Source: Hyphomicrobiales bacterium
GTDB taxonomy: Bacteria > Pseudomonadota > Alphaproteobacteria > Rhizobiales > Rhizobiaceae
DNA length: 64,000 nucleotides
NCBI GenBank assembly: GCA_900472575.1
Contig: UCIV01000019.1
Span: 186,001-250,000 of the forward strand
Direction: 5' to 3'
Shown here: one piece after another, positions 55,683-63,863 of the stretch
How positions within the stretch are numbered: position 1 is the first letter of the stretch
How the letters are laid out: each line of letters opens with the position of its first letter
Translations under genes and position numbers: made by a program
The notes under the pieces: generated by a model
The model's database searches: none
Told to the model about the DNA's origin: nothing
What the model saw: only the letters and a program-made list of their open reading frames with translations

Positions 55683-56563
55683 GTGCCGATCTCGCCACCT
55701 ACAATTTCGCCTATCTGGACGAACAAACGAAGCGGATGATCCGCCGCGCGATCCTCAAGGCAATATCGATACCCGGCTATCAAGTCCCCTTCGCATCGCG
55801 CGAAATGCCGATGCCCTATGGCTGGGGCACCGGCGGCGTGCAGGTGACCGCCTCGATCATCGGGCCGGAAGACGTGCTGAAGGTGATCGACCAGGGCGCC
55901 GACGACACGACCAACGCCGTCTCCATCCGCGCCTTCTTCCAGAAGGTCGCAAACGTGGCGGTGACGACGCATACAAAGGATGCAACGATCATCCAGACAC
56001 GTCACCGCATTCCGGAACAGAAGCTCGGCGAAAATCAGGTTCTCGTCTATCAGGTGCCGATCCCCGAGCCGCTGCGTTTCCTCGAGCCACGCGAGACCGA
56101 AACGCGCAAGATGCACGCGCTGGAAGAATACGGCCTGATGCATGTGAAGCTCTATGAAGACATCGCCATCAACGGCCGCATTTCCAAGACCTATGCCTAT
56201 CCGGTGAAGGTCGATGGCCGTTATGTGATGGACCCGTCACCGACACCGAAATTCGACAATCCGAAAATGCACATGTCGGACGCGCTGCAGCTTTTCGGTG
56301 CCGGGCGTGAGAAGCGCATCTATGCGGTGCCGCCGCATACCGAAGTGGTCAGTCTCGATTTCGAGGATTATCCGTTCGAGATCCAGACATTCGAACAGGA
56401 TTGCGCGCTATGCGGCGCGCATGGCGTCTATCTCGACGAAGTCGTGCTCGACGACAAGGGCGGGCGAATGTTCGTCTGCTCCGATACCGACCATTGCGAG
56501 GATCGTCGCGAGCACGGGCATGTCGGGGCGATGCTTGCTCCTAATCAGGAGGCTGCGGAATGA
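55679..56563 (+). CDS. phnJ: C-P lyase PhnJ, radical SAM catalytic subunit
   Basis: The 294-residue enzyme cleaves the C-P bond of alpha-D-ribose 1-phosphonate 5-phosphate by radical SAM chemistry, releasing the alkane and a 1,2-cyclic phosphate. The cluster cysteines correspond to C242, C245 and C267 (CALC...VC), and C273 corresponds to the active-site Cys. G33 in SIPGYQVPF is the counterpart of the glycine implicated in radical transfer in E. coli. All key residues are intact. Overlaps phnI and phnK by 4 bases each. Confidence 0.97.
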   Translation: MSADLATYNFAYLDEQTKRMIRRAILKAISIPGYQVPFASREMPMPYGWGTGGVQVTASIIGPEDVLKVIDQGADDTTNAVSIRAFFQKVANVAVTTHTKDATIIQTRHRIPEQKLGENQVLVYQVPIPEPLRFLEPRETETRKMHALEEYGLMHVKLYEDIAINGRISKTYAYPVKVDGRYVMDPSPTPKFDNPKMHMSDALQLFGAGREKRIYAVPPHTEVVSLDFEDYPFEIQTFEQDCALCGAHGVYLDEVVLDDKGGRMFVCSDTDHCEDRREHGHVGAMLAPNQEAAE

Positions 56564-57336
56564 CCGATACCCCTCTTCTCAAAGTCAGCGGTGTGTCGAA
56601 ATTCTACGGCAGCCGGATCGGCTGCAAGGATGTCAATTTCGAGCTTTGGCCGGGCGAAGTTCTCGCCATCGTGGGTGAATCCGGTTCGGGCAAGACGACG
56701 CTTCTGAACTGCATCTCCACTCGTCTTCTGCCCACCGCCGGCAGCGTCGAGTACCGGATGCGCGACGGCAATTTCCGCGATCTCTATCACATGAGCGAGG
56801 CCGATCGCCGGTTCCTGATGCGCACCGACTGGGGTTTCGTTCACCAGAACCCGGCGGACGGATTGCGCATGGCGGTTTCTGCCGGTGCCAATGTCGGCGA
56901 GCGGCTAATGGCAGTCGGCGATCGGCATTACGGCAAAATCCGCGAGACGGCGACGGACTGGCTCGGCCGGGTGGAAATTTCCGCAGACCGGATCGACGAC
57001 CAGCCGCGCGCCTTTTCCGGCGGCATGCGCCAGCGCCTGCAGATTGCCCGCAATCTCGTCACCGGTCCGCGGCTCGTCTTCATGGACGAGCCGACCGGCG
57101 GTCTCGATGTGTCGGTGCAGGCACGCCTGCTCGATCTCGTCCGCGGCCTCGTCAACGATCTGGGCCTTGCAGCAATCGTCGTCACCCATGACTTGGCGGT
57201 CGCCCGCCTGCTCTCCCACCGGATGATGGTGATGAAGGACGGACATGTGATCGAACACGGACTGACAGACCGCGTGCTCGACGATCCACGCGAGCCCTAC
57301 ACCCAGCTTCTCGTTTCCTCGATCCTGCAAGTATAG
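56560..57336 (+). CDS. phnK: PhnK, ABC-type ATPase of the C-P lyase complex
   Basis: A 258-residue ATPase with GESGSGKTT, FSGGMRQRLQIARNL and LVFMDEPTGGLD, plus the C-terminal extension with EPYTQLLVSSI known from peptide-type ATPases. PhnK is not a transporter part; it docks on the PhnGHIJ core and acts with PhnL. It follows phnJ by a 4-base overlap and precedes phnL by 9 bases. Confidence 0.96.
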   Translation: MTDTPLLKVSGVSKFYGSRIGCKDVNFELWPGEVLAIVGESGSGKTTLLNCISTRLLPTAGSVEYRMRDGNFRDLYHMSEADRRFLMRTDWGFVHQNPADGLRMAVSAGANVGERLMAVGDRHYGKIRETATDWLGRVEISADRIDDQPRAFSGGMRQRLQIARNLVTGPRLVFMDEPTGGLDVSVQARLLDLVRGLVNDLGLAAIVVTHDLAVARLLSHRMMVMKDGHVIEHGLTDRVLDDPREPYTQLLVSSILQV

Positions 57337-57345
57337 GAGATCCAG

Positions 57346-58056
57346 ATGGCCACTCCCCTCGTCGTCTCGGAAGTCTTCAAGAGCTTCACCATGCATCTGC
57401 GCGACGGTATCAAGCTGCCGGTCGTCAACGACGTGAACTTTTCCGTCGCCGCCGGCGAATGCGTCGTGCTCGGCGGCCCGTCCGGCATCGGCAAAAGTTC
57501 GATCCTGAAAATGCTCTACGGCAATTATGCGGTAGATGCGGGCCAGATCCTCGTCGATCACAAAGACAAGATCGTCGATATCGCCAATGCCGACCCGCGC
57601 ACGATCATCGACGTGCGCCGTCACACGATGGGTTATGTCAGCCAGTTCCTGCGCACCGTGCCGCGCGTCGCAGCAATAGATGTCGTTGCCGAACCACTCG
57701 TCATACGCGGCGTCGAGGCATCGGTTGCCAAAGAGAATGCGGCCGAGCTGCTTTCCCGGCTCAACCTGCCGCGCGAATTGTGGTCGCTGCCGCCATCTAC
57801 CTTCTCCGGCGGCGAGCAGCAGCGCGTCAATATCGCTCGCGGTTTCATCACCAGCCATCGCATCCTGCTTCTCGACGAGCCGACCGCCTCGCTAGATGCC
57901 ACCAACCGGCGCGTCGTGGTCGAGATGATCGCAGCGAAGAAGGAAGAGGGCGTCGCCATGCTTGGTATCTTCCATGACGAGGAAGTACGCGAGGCAGTCG
58001 CAGACCGTATTCTCGACGTCAGTGCCTTTTCTCCACGAAAGGCCATTGCGGCATGA
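57346..58056 (+). CDS. phnL: PhnL, ABC-type ATPase of phosphonate metabolism
   Basis: A 236-residue ATPase with GGPSGIGKSS, FSGGEQQRVNIARGF and LLLDEPTASLD. It acts with PhnK on the C-P lyase complex and is needed for the first nucleoside-phosphonate step. AGGAG lies just before the ATG. Its stop overlaps the next gene, a hexapeptide acyltransferase, by 4 bases. Confidence 0.96.
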   Translation: MATPLVVSEVFKSFTMHLRDGIKLPVVNDVNFSVAAGECVVLGGPSGIGKSSILKMLYGNYAVDAGQILVDHKDKIVDIANADPRTIIDVRRHTMGYVSQFLRTVPRVAAIDVVAEPLVIRGVEASVAKENAAELLSRLNLPRELWSLPPSTFSGGEQQRVNIARGFITSHRILLLDEPTASLDATNRRVVVEMIAAKKEEGVAMLGIFHDEEVREAVADRILDVSAFSPRKAIAA

Positions 58057-58670
58057 GCAGGAAACTGACCGAGGCGCCGAATATCCACGAAACGGCAAGC
58101 GTGACGAACGCGACGCTCGGACACTACACGGAAGTGGCCGAGCGCTGCCGCCTGGATGAAGTGGAATTCGGTGACTATTCCTATATCGAGCGCGATGGCT
58201 CGATCTGGTGCGCCACGATCGGCAAGTTCGTCAACATTGCCGCCGCAGTGCGCATCAACGCCACCAACCATCCGATGCAGCGCGCCACACTGCATCATTT
58301 CACCTATCGCGCCGCCTATTATTGGGATGACGCGGATATGGAAAAGGAGTTCTTCGACTGGCGTCGGGAAAGCCGGATCACGATCGGTCATGACGTCTGG
58401 ATCGGCCACGGCGCCACTCTGCTGCCGGGTGTGAATGTCGGAAATGGCGCGGTGATCGGCGCCGGCGCTGTCGTCTCCAAGGATGTCGCGCCTTACACCA
58501 TCGTCGGCGGTGTGCCGGCCAAACTGATCCGCGAGCGCTTTACCAAGAAAATCGGAGAAGAAATGGACCGGCTCGCCTGGTGGGATTGGGATCATAAGAA
58601 GTTACGCAGCGCACTCGAAGATTTCAGGACACTTTCAGCAGAGGATTTTCTTGCGCGTCATGCGTTGTAA
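58053..58670 (+). CDS. Hexapeptide-repeat acyltransferase of the phn operon (TIGR03308-type)
   Basis: A 205-residue left-handed beta-helix acyltransferase. Imperfect hexapeptide repeats (for example IGHDVWIGHGATLLPGVNVG and GAVIGAGAVVSKDV) fill residues about 100-165. The remainder is a family-specific N-terminal region with HETASVTNATLGHYTEV repeats and a C-terminal helix. It sits translationally coupled to phnL in many rhizobial phosphonate loci, but E. coli lacks it and uses the GNAT enzyme PhnO for aminoalkylphosphonate acetylation. A comparable acetylation role is an inference. It ends the phnG transcription unit; a 115-base gap follows. Confidence 0.85.
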   Translation: MSRKLTEAPNIHETASVTNATLGHYTEVAERCRLDEVEFGDYSYIERDGSIWCATIGKFVNIAAAVRINATNHPMQRATLHHFTYRAAYYWDDADMEKEFFDWRRESRITIGHDVWIGHGATLLPGVNVGNGAVIGAGAVVSKDVAPYTIVGGVPAKLIRERFTKKIGEEMDRLAWWDWDHKKLRSALEDFRTLSAEDFLARHAL

Positions 58671-58675
58671 CGAAA

Positions 58676-58724
58676 GCGTTACAGAAGCGTCACGCTTGTA
58701 ATCAAACTGACATCGAATCGACAT
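58676..58724 (+). promoter_or_regulatory. Pho-box-like repeats upstream of phnC
   Basis: Three 7-base units TTGTAAT (58696), CTGACAT (58707) and TCGACAT (58718) recur every 11 bases, as in tandem PhoB boxes (consensus CTGTCAT). Immediately before them GCGTTAC (58676) and GCGTCAC (58687) are also 11 apart. They lie 60-110 bases before phnC. The match is partial and by eye. Confidence 0.5.
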
Positions 58725-58785
58725 TCAGACTTCATCAACCAAGTCTAATCCGATCCCCACCAGGGGATTGAACAGGCATCAGAAC

Positions 58786-59640
58786 ATGAAGTTTGAACTG
58801 AGGAATATCACTCGACGTTTCGGCGATCGTATCGCGGTCAATGCCGTCAATGTAGAGATTCCCCAGGGACAGATGGTCGGCATTATCGGTCGGTCCGGTG
58901 CCGGCAAGTCCACCCTTCTGCGAATGATCAACCGCCTGCAGGAGCCGAGCTCCGGCTCTATCCATTTCGGCAGCGTCGAAGTGTCCTCGCTGAAAGGCGC
59001 CGGATTGCGCAACTGGCAGCGTGACTGCGCGATGATCTTCCAGCAGTTCAATCTCGTGCCGCGCCTCGACGTGCTGACCAATGTTATGCTCGGCCGCCTG
59101 AACCATCGCTCGACGGTCTTGAGCCTGCTCAACATCTTTTCCGACGACGAGCGACTAGCAGCCATTGCGGCGCTCGAACGTCTCGGTATCGAACAGACCG
59201 CGATGCAGCGCGCCGGAACGCTTTCGGGCGGCCAGCAACAGCGTGTGGCGATTGCCCGTGCGCTGATGCAGGCGCCGAAGATGCTGCTTGCCGACGAGCC
59301 GATTGCTTCGCTCGATCCGCTCAACGCCAAGATCGTGATGGATGCGCTGCGCGATATCAACGAGCGTGAAGGCATTACCGTCATTACCAACCTGCACACG
59401 CTCGATACCGCCCGCAGCTATTGCGAGCGCATCATCGGCATGGCTCATGGCAGCGTTGTCTTCGACGGCACTCCAGCTGAACTCACGGCGGCTGCCGTGC
59501 AGGAAATCTACGGCTCCGACAAGGATGGCGCCGGTATCGACGAAACGATGACCTCGACCAGCATCAACATTCCCGCAGCCCAGGCTGGCCGGGAACAGCA
59601 ATCGGGTGGGATCGGCTCGCTGGCGAGCGCCAGCGCCTGA
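58786..59640 (+). CDS. phnC: Phosphonate ABC transporter ATP-binding protein PhnC
   Basis: A 284-residue ATPase energising phosphonate import. It has [24 protein letters not shown] and [11 protein letters not shown]. The C-terminal extension of about 30 residues (Ser/Ala/Thr-rich) is beyond the family average. The start at ATG 58786 is preferred over a TTG at 58768. First gene of the transport part (phnC, phnD, phnE1, phnE2), apparently with its own promoter in the preceding gap. Confidence 0.95.
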   Translation: MKFELRNITRRFGDRIAVNAVNVEIPQGQMVGIIGRSGAGKSTLLRMINRLQEPSSGSIHFGSVEVSSLKGAGLRNWQRDCAMIFQQFNLVPRLDVLTNVMLGRLNHRSTVLSLLNIFSDDERLAAIAALERLGIEQTAMQRAGTLSGGQQQRVAIARALMQAPKMLLADEPIASLDPLNAKIVMDALRDINEREGITVITNLHTLDTARSYCERIIGMAHGSVVFDGTPAELTAAAVQEIYGSDKDGAGIDETMTSTSINIPAAQAGREQQSGGIGSLASASA

Positions 59641-59727
59641 TACCCGCACCCAGATCGACAGCCCGCGTAAAGGGCAAACCATTCATTCATGACCCAACTC
59701 CGGATGATCCGGAAACAGGAGATCACC

Positions 59728-60633
59728 ATGCTGAAGAAAACTCTTCTCGCTGCCGTTGCACTCAGCGTGCTCGCCGGCTCCGCAATGGCACAGGACGTCA
59801 AGGTTCTGCGCATCGGTCTCGACGGCTCGGAAAACGAAGCCGACCAGATCCGCAACACCCAGTGTGTTGCCGATGGCCTCAAGGCTGCGACCGGCGTTCC
59901 GGAAGTCCAGATCTTCCCGTCGCCGGACTATAACGGCGTCATCCAGGGCCTGCTCGGCGGCACGATCGACATCGCTTCGATGGGCGCCTCCTCCTATGCC
60001 GCCATCGCAATCAAGGACCCGAAAGCTGTCGACCCGATCCTGACCTACACCCAGTCGGACGGTTCCAGCGGTTACTACTCGATCATGGTCGCCCGCAAGG
60101 ATTCGGGCATCAAGACGCTCGCCGACCTGAAGGGAAAGAAGCTCGGCTTCGCCGACCCGGACTCGACCTCCGGCTATCTCGTCCCGAACGTCGCCCTGCC
60201 GAAGGAAATCGGCGCACCGGTGAAGGAATACTTCTCTGAAACCGGCTTCGGCGGCGGTCACGAGAACCTCGTTCTTGCCGTTCTCGACAAGAAGTTCGAT
60301 GCCGGTACGACCTTCGGTTCGGGCGTTGGCAAGTGGGAAGACGGTTACACCGGCGGCAACCTGCACCAGATGGTCAACAAGGGTAACCTGGACATGGACG
60401 ATATCGTCGAAGTCTGGAAGTCGCCGCTGATCCCGAACGGCCCGCTGATGGTCAACAACAAGCTGCCGGAAGCCATGCGCGCCAAGGTCGAAGCCTATTT
60501 CATGGACCTTCCGAAGAAAGACCACGATTGCTTCAAGTCCTACACCCAGGGCGACAACAAGGAATACATCAAGGTCGATCCGTCCTTCTACCAGACGATC
60601 GTCGACGCTCGTAAGTCCGTCATCGGCGGCTGA
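59728..60633 (+). CDS. phnD: Phosphonate-binding periplasmic protein PhnD
   Basis: A 301-residue solute-binding protein for phosphonates. A Sec signal peptide (ending GSAMA, about residue 21) precedes VLRIGLDGSENEADQIR. SMGASSYAAIAI and FADPDSTSGYLVPN are the phosphonate-contact blocks of the family. The ATG at 59728 follows AGGAG; the in-frame frame from 59689 is not needed. 87 bases separate it from phnC. A very stable hairpin follows the gene. Confidence 0.95.
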   Translation: MLKKTLLAAVALSVLAGSAMAQDVKVLRIGLDGSENEADQIRNTQCVADGLKAATGVPEVQIFPSPDYNGVIQGLLGGTIDIASMGASSYAAIAIKDPKAVDPILTYTQSDGSSGYYSIMVARKDSGIKTLADLKGKKLGFADPDSTSGYLVPNVALPKEIGAPVKEYFSETGFGGGHENLVLAVLDKKFDAGTTFGSGVGKWEDGYTGGNLHQMVNKGNLDMDDIVEVWKSPLIPNGPLMVNNKLPEAMRAKVEAYFMDLPKKDHDCFKSYTQGDNKEYIKVDPSFYQTIVDARKSVIGG

Positions 60634-60652
60634 TCCTTCTTTCCATCCTTTG

Positions 60653-60679
60653 ACGGCGGCACTCCCTGAGTGCCGCCGT
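60653..60679 (+). terminator. Strong hairpin between phnD and phnE1
   Basis: An 11-bp perfect stem (ACGGCGGCACT at 60653-60663 and AGTGCCGCCGT at 60669-60679) with loop CCCTG lies 20 bases after the phnD stop and 23 bases before phnE1. No T-run follows. This is typical of 3' mRNA stabilising or partial-attenuation elements after a binding-protein gene. Confidence 0.6.
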
Positions 60680-60701
60680 TCGTCAAACGAGAGCGCGGAT
60701 C

Positions 60702-61679
60702 ATGGCGACCATCAGCGAAAATACCTCTGGCGGGCTCGGCCCTGCCGCATCCCTGGTGATGCAGCATTACCGGCAGCAGCTTCGGACACGCCGGATCTAC
60801 ACCGCGATCTCGATCGGCATTTTTCTCATCGCACTTTTCTACTCGCTGCAATTCGCCAATGACGCGAATGCGGGCAAGTTCTTCGAACGCCTGCCCTATT
60901 TCTTCGATTTCATCCGCAGCTTCGTGCCGGACAGCCCGATGGAAATTTTCCGAGCGATGTTCGACCTGCCGTCGCCCTATGCCGACGGATCGCTGAAATA
61001 CGACTACACGGCCGACCGGGTCTACATTACCGACACGCTCTACATTCCGAATTTCTTCTACCAGTTGATCATCACGATCAACATTGCGCTGGTTTCAACG
61101 ATCGTCGGCGCATCCCTTGCCTTCCTGCTGTGCTTCTTCGCCTCGACCAATCTGGTGGGCGCCGGCGCTACCCGTTTCGTCGTGCGCCGGATCATGGAAG
61201 TGATGCGCGCCTTCCCGGAAATCGTCATTGCCGGGCTTCTGACCGCGATCCTGTCGATCGGCCCGATTGCCGCGATCATTGCGATCACCGTTCATACGAT
61301 CGGTGCGCTCGGAAAGCTGTTCTTCGAAGTTGTCGAAAATTCCGACATGAGGCCGGATGAAGGCCTGCGTGCCGCCGGTGCTTCATGGGTCGAGCGCGTG
61401 CGCTTCGCCATCGTTCCCCAGGTGCTGCCGAATTTCGTTTCCTACACGCTGCTGCGCGCCGAGATCAACGTGCGCGCCTCGACAATCATCGGGGCTGTCG
61501 GGGGCGGCGGCATCGGCGAAGTGTTTCGTCTGGCGATCGGCCGCGACCATGCCGCCAAGACCTATGCGATCATCATCCTGCTACTTGTCAGCGTGATCGC
61601 GATCGATCAGTTCTCGAGCTGGCTTCGCCGCCGGCTGATCGGCCAACAATCCTTCGAATTCGGCAGGGGAGCAGCCTGA
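60702..61679 (+). CDS. phnE: Phosphonate ABC transporter permease PhnE1
   Basis: A 325-residue permease. Helix 1 lies at about residues 37-55, then a periplasmic loop of about 80 residues, then five helices. The EAA loop DEGLRAAGASWVERVRFAIVPQVLPNF and GAVGGGGIGEVFRLAI identify PhnE. It is the first of two phnE genes; its stop shares one base with the second start. The pair likely forms a heterodimeric channel for phosphonates (and possibly phosphate, as shown for the related PhoCDET in Sinorhizobium). Confidence 0.95.
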   Translation: MATISENTSGGLGPAASLVMQHYRQQLRTRRIYTAISIGIFLIALFYSLQFANDANAGKFFERLPYFFDFIRSFVPDSPMEIFRAMFDLPSPYADGSLKYDYTADRVYITDTLYIPNFFYQLIITINIALVSTIVGASLAFLLCFFASTNLVGAGATRFVVRRIMEVMRAFPEIVIAGLLTAILSIGPIAAIIAITVHTIGALGKLFFEVVENSDMRPDEGLRAAGASWVERVRFAIVPQVLPNFVSYTLLRAEINVRASTIIGAVGGGGIGEVFRLAIGRDHAAKTYAIIILLLVSVIAIDQFSSWLRRRLIGQQSFEFGRGAA

Positions 61680-63034
61680 TGACATCTTCGGTCCCCAGCA
61701 TCAACGCTTCCGATCGCGAGCGGCTGCGCTCGGCCCATCCGGAGGTCTTTCACCGCTCGGTCATGAAGCGCTACGGGCTGGTCATCGGTTCAGGCATCGT
61801 CTTTGCCTATCTCGTGATCTGCTTCTTCGCCTTCAATGTCGGTCCCGCCTTCCAGAATGGTCAGTGGGATCGTGCGTCTTCCTATATCCAGGACTGGTAT
61901 TCGTGGCGCGCACAGCCGCGCCTGCGCTTCCAGGATGACGGCACCGTGCGGGCGCAGTGGTCAAGCCGCGGACAATATGCCGCGGGCGCCGACATATTCT
62001 GGCTGCAGCCGACCCAGGGTGGCGGCTATACGGTCACCTACGGCAGCGACAACGACAGGCTGGAAGTTTCGTCAAGCCGCGTCGATGTCTACGTCAACGG
62101 TACTGCTTACCCCGTCACGATCACCGAGGATGCAGCAACAGCACCGGCAGGCGCGCCGGCTGCGATCATCCAGGACGGAGCCAAGGTCATCGTTGACTAC
62201 GGCTTCGAGGGACAGGCTGAAATCCGGACCTCCCAGGTCTATATCCAGCGCCGTTTCCTCGGCTGGGCAAACTTCCTGTTCGACACCAAGTCGGATTTCT
62301 GGGGCAAGAGCTGGGGCGAACTGGTCAGCCTTGCCACGGTCGGCGAACGCCTCGATCCCGCGCGCTCCAACGTTTCGCACATGGTCGACGATTTTCTCGG
62401 CAACAATGTCTGGCAGCATGCCGACATCCTGTCGAAGCTGATGCAGACGCTGGTCATGGCCTTCGTTGGCACGCTGCTCGGCACGCTCTGTGCCTTCCCG
62501 CTCGCGTTCATCGCTGCGCGCAACATCACGCGAAGCCGCGTCGCCAACTGGGGCATGAAGCGTCTGTTCGACTTCCTGCGCTCGGTCGACATGCTGATCT
62601 GGGCGCTGTTCTTCACCCGCTCCTTCGGCCCCGGGCCGATCCCCGGCATTGCGGCGATCTTCTTTACCGATGCCGGCGCGCTTGGAAAGGTTTATGCGGA
62701 AGCGGTCGAGAACGTGGATGACAAGCAGCGCGAGGGCGTGAAATCGGTCGGGGCCTCGCCAATCATCGTCAACCGCTTCGGCGTGGTGCCGCAGGTCCTG
62801 CCGGTGTTTATCTCCCAGTCGCTGTACTTCTGGGAATCGAATACCCGCTCGGCCACCGTCATCGGTGCCGTCGGCGCAGGCGGTATTGGCCTCAAGCTCC
62901 TCGAAGCGATGGGCACCAATGCCGACTGGGACAAGGTCGCCTATATGGTTCTCCTCATCCTCTTCGTGGTCTTCCTGTTCGACAACGTGTCTAATGCGAT
63001 CCGCTCGCGACTGATCGGCGGCCCGACGCATTAA
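61679..63034 (+). CDS. phnE: Phosphonate ABC transporter permease PhnE2 with large periplasmic domain
   Basis: A 451-residue permease, far longer than E. coli PhnE (roughly 260-280). Helix 1 covers about residues 33-54. An extracytoplasmic region of about 195 residues follows (55-250), rich in Gly, Ser, Thr and beta-strand-like stretches. The permease core begins at about 256, with the coupling loop REGVKSVGASPIIVNRFGVVPQVLPVF and VIGAVGAGGIG. PhoT-type proteins of rhizobia share such an insertion. The start at 61679 overlaps the phnE1 stop as TGATG. Confidence 0.93.
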   Translation: MTSSVPSINASDRERLRSAHPEVFHRSVMKRYGLVIGSGIVFAYLVICFFAFNVGPAFQNGQWDRASSYIQDWYSWRAQPRLRFQDDGTVRAQWSSRGQYAAGADIFWLQPTQGGGYTVTYGSDNDRLEVSSSRVDVYVNGTAYPVTITEDAATAPAGAPAAIIQDGAKVIVDYGFEGQAEIRTSQVYIQRRFLGWANFLFDTKSDFWGKSWGELVSLATVGERLDPARSNVSHMVDDFLGNNVWQHADILSKLMQTLVMAFVGTLLGTLCAFPLAFIAARNITRSRVANWGMKRLFDFLRSVDMLIWALFFTRSFGPGPIPGIAAIFFTDAGALGKVYAEAVENVDDKQREGVKSVGASPIIVNRFGVVPQVLPVFISQSLYFWESNTRSATVIGAVGAGGIGLKLLEAMGTNADWDKVAYMVLLILFVVFLFDNVSNAIRSRLIGGPTH

Positions 63035-63149
63035 AGCGCGCCCGCATCATCATTCTGTCATGGAAATCTTTTAGGCGCTGGGCCTGTCTTCGGATACGAC
63101 GGATGTCTAGACTTCCGTCTCTGCCCCTTCCTGATTCCGGAATGATGCC

Positions 63150-63863
63150 TTGCGTTACGCCCTCTACTTTTCCCCCGCTGCGGACCATCCGCTGACGACG
63201 ACCGCATCCCGTTGGCTCGGCCGTGATGCCTATACCGGCGAGGCCTTTCCCACGCCCGAGGTTAACGGCCTTTCCGTGGACGAGGTTCATGCGCTTACCG
63301 CCGATCCTCGCCGCTACGCCTTTCACGCAACACTGAAGGCTCCGTTCGAACTCGCAAACGGCAAGACGGAAGCGGAACTGATCGAAGCTTTCAAAGAGTT
63401 TGCCGCGACGACTGAGGCATTCGATATACCCAACCTGATTGTCGGTCAGCTCGGACGGTTCTTCGCGCTGGTGCCGGATCGGGTCTATCCCGAGCTGCAG
63501 GACTATGCTGCCCGCATCGTTGAGGATTTCGAGCCATTCCGGGCGCCGCTGTCGGATGCCGATATTGCCCGTCGCAAGCCGGAAACGCTGTCGCCGCAGC
63601 ATCGCGACAACCTGATGCGCTGGGGTTATCCCCATGTGATGGGAGAATTTCGCTTTCACATGACGCTGTCCGGCCAGGTTCCGCCCGAACAGGCGCCTGC
63701 CATGCGCGCCGCTCTCGAGCTCCGTTTTGCGGAATTCATCAACAGGCCGCTCTCCATTAACGGCATAGCGCTCTTCGTCGAGCCTGCCCGCGGCGCAGAT
63801 TTTATTGCCCATCGCTGGCTGCCCCTGAAGCCCGCTTCCGAGATCAGAAAGACCGCCTCATGA
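63150..63863 (+). CDS. DUF1045 protein, 2H-phosphoesterase-like, of phosphonate metabolism
   Basis: A 237-residue protein with two HxT motifs: H59-A-T61 (in FHATLKAPF) and H170-M-T172 (in FRFHMTLSG). This is the hallmark of 2H phosphoesterases that open cyclic phosphates or hydrolyse related diesters. The DUF1045 family (TIGR03223) is found with C-P lyase genes. It begins with a TTG at 63150; the motif RYALYFSPAADHPL follows at once, and GGAA lies 7 bases upstream. Its stop overlaps the phnM start by 4 bases. It could act on the 1,2-cyclic phosphate made by PhnJ, like PhnP; this is inference. Confidence 0.85.
   Translation: MRYALYFSPAADHPLTTTASRWLGRDAYTGEAFPTPEVNGLSVDEVHALTADPRRYAFHATLKAPFELANGKTEAELIEAFKEFAATTEAFDIPNLIVGQLGRFFALVPDRVYPELQDYAARIVEDFEPFRAPLSDADIARRKPETLSPQHRDNLMRWGYPHVMGEFRFHMTLSGQVPPEQAPAMRAALELRFAEFINRPLSINGIALFVEPARGADFIAHRWLPLKPASEIRKTAS

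Noticed and set aside
61385..61678. Upstream in-frame extension of phnE2 (98 codons)
   Set aside because: It overlaps phnE1 in another frame and has no membrane or domain character. The ATG at 61679 overlapping the phnE1 stop is the natural start.
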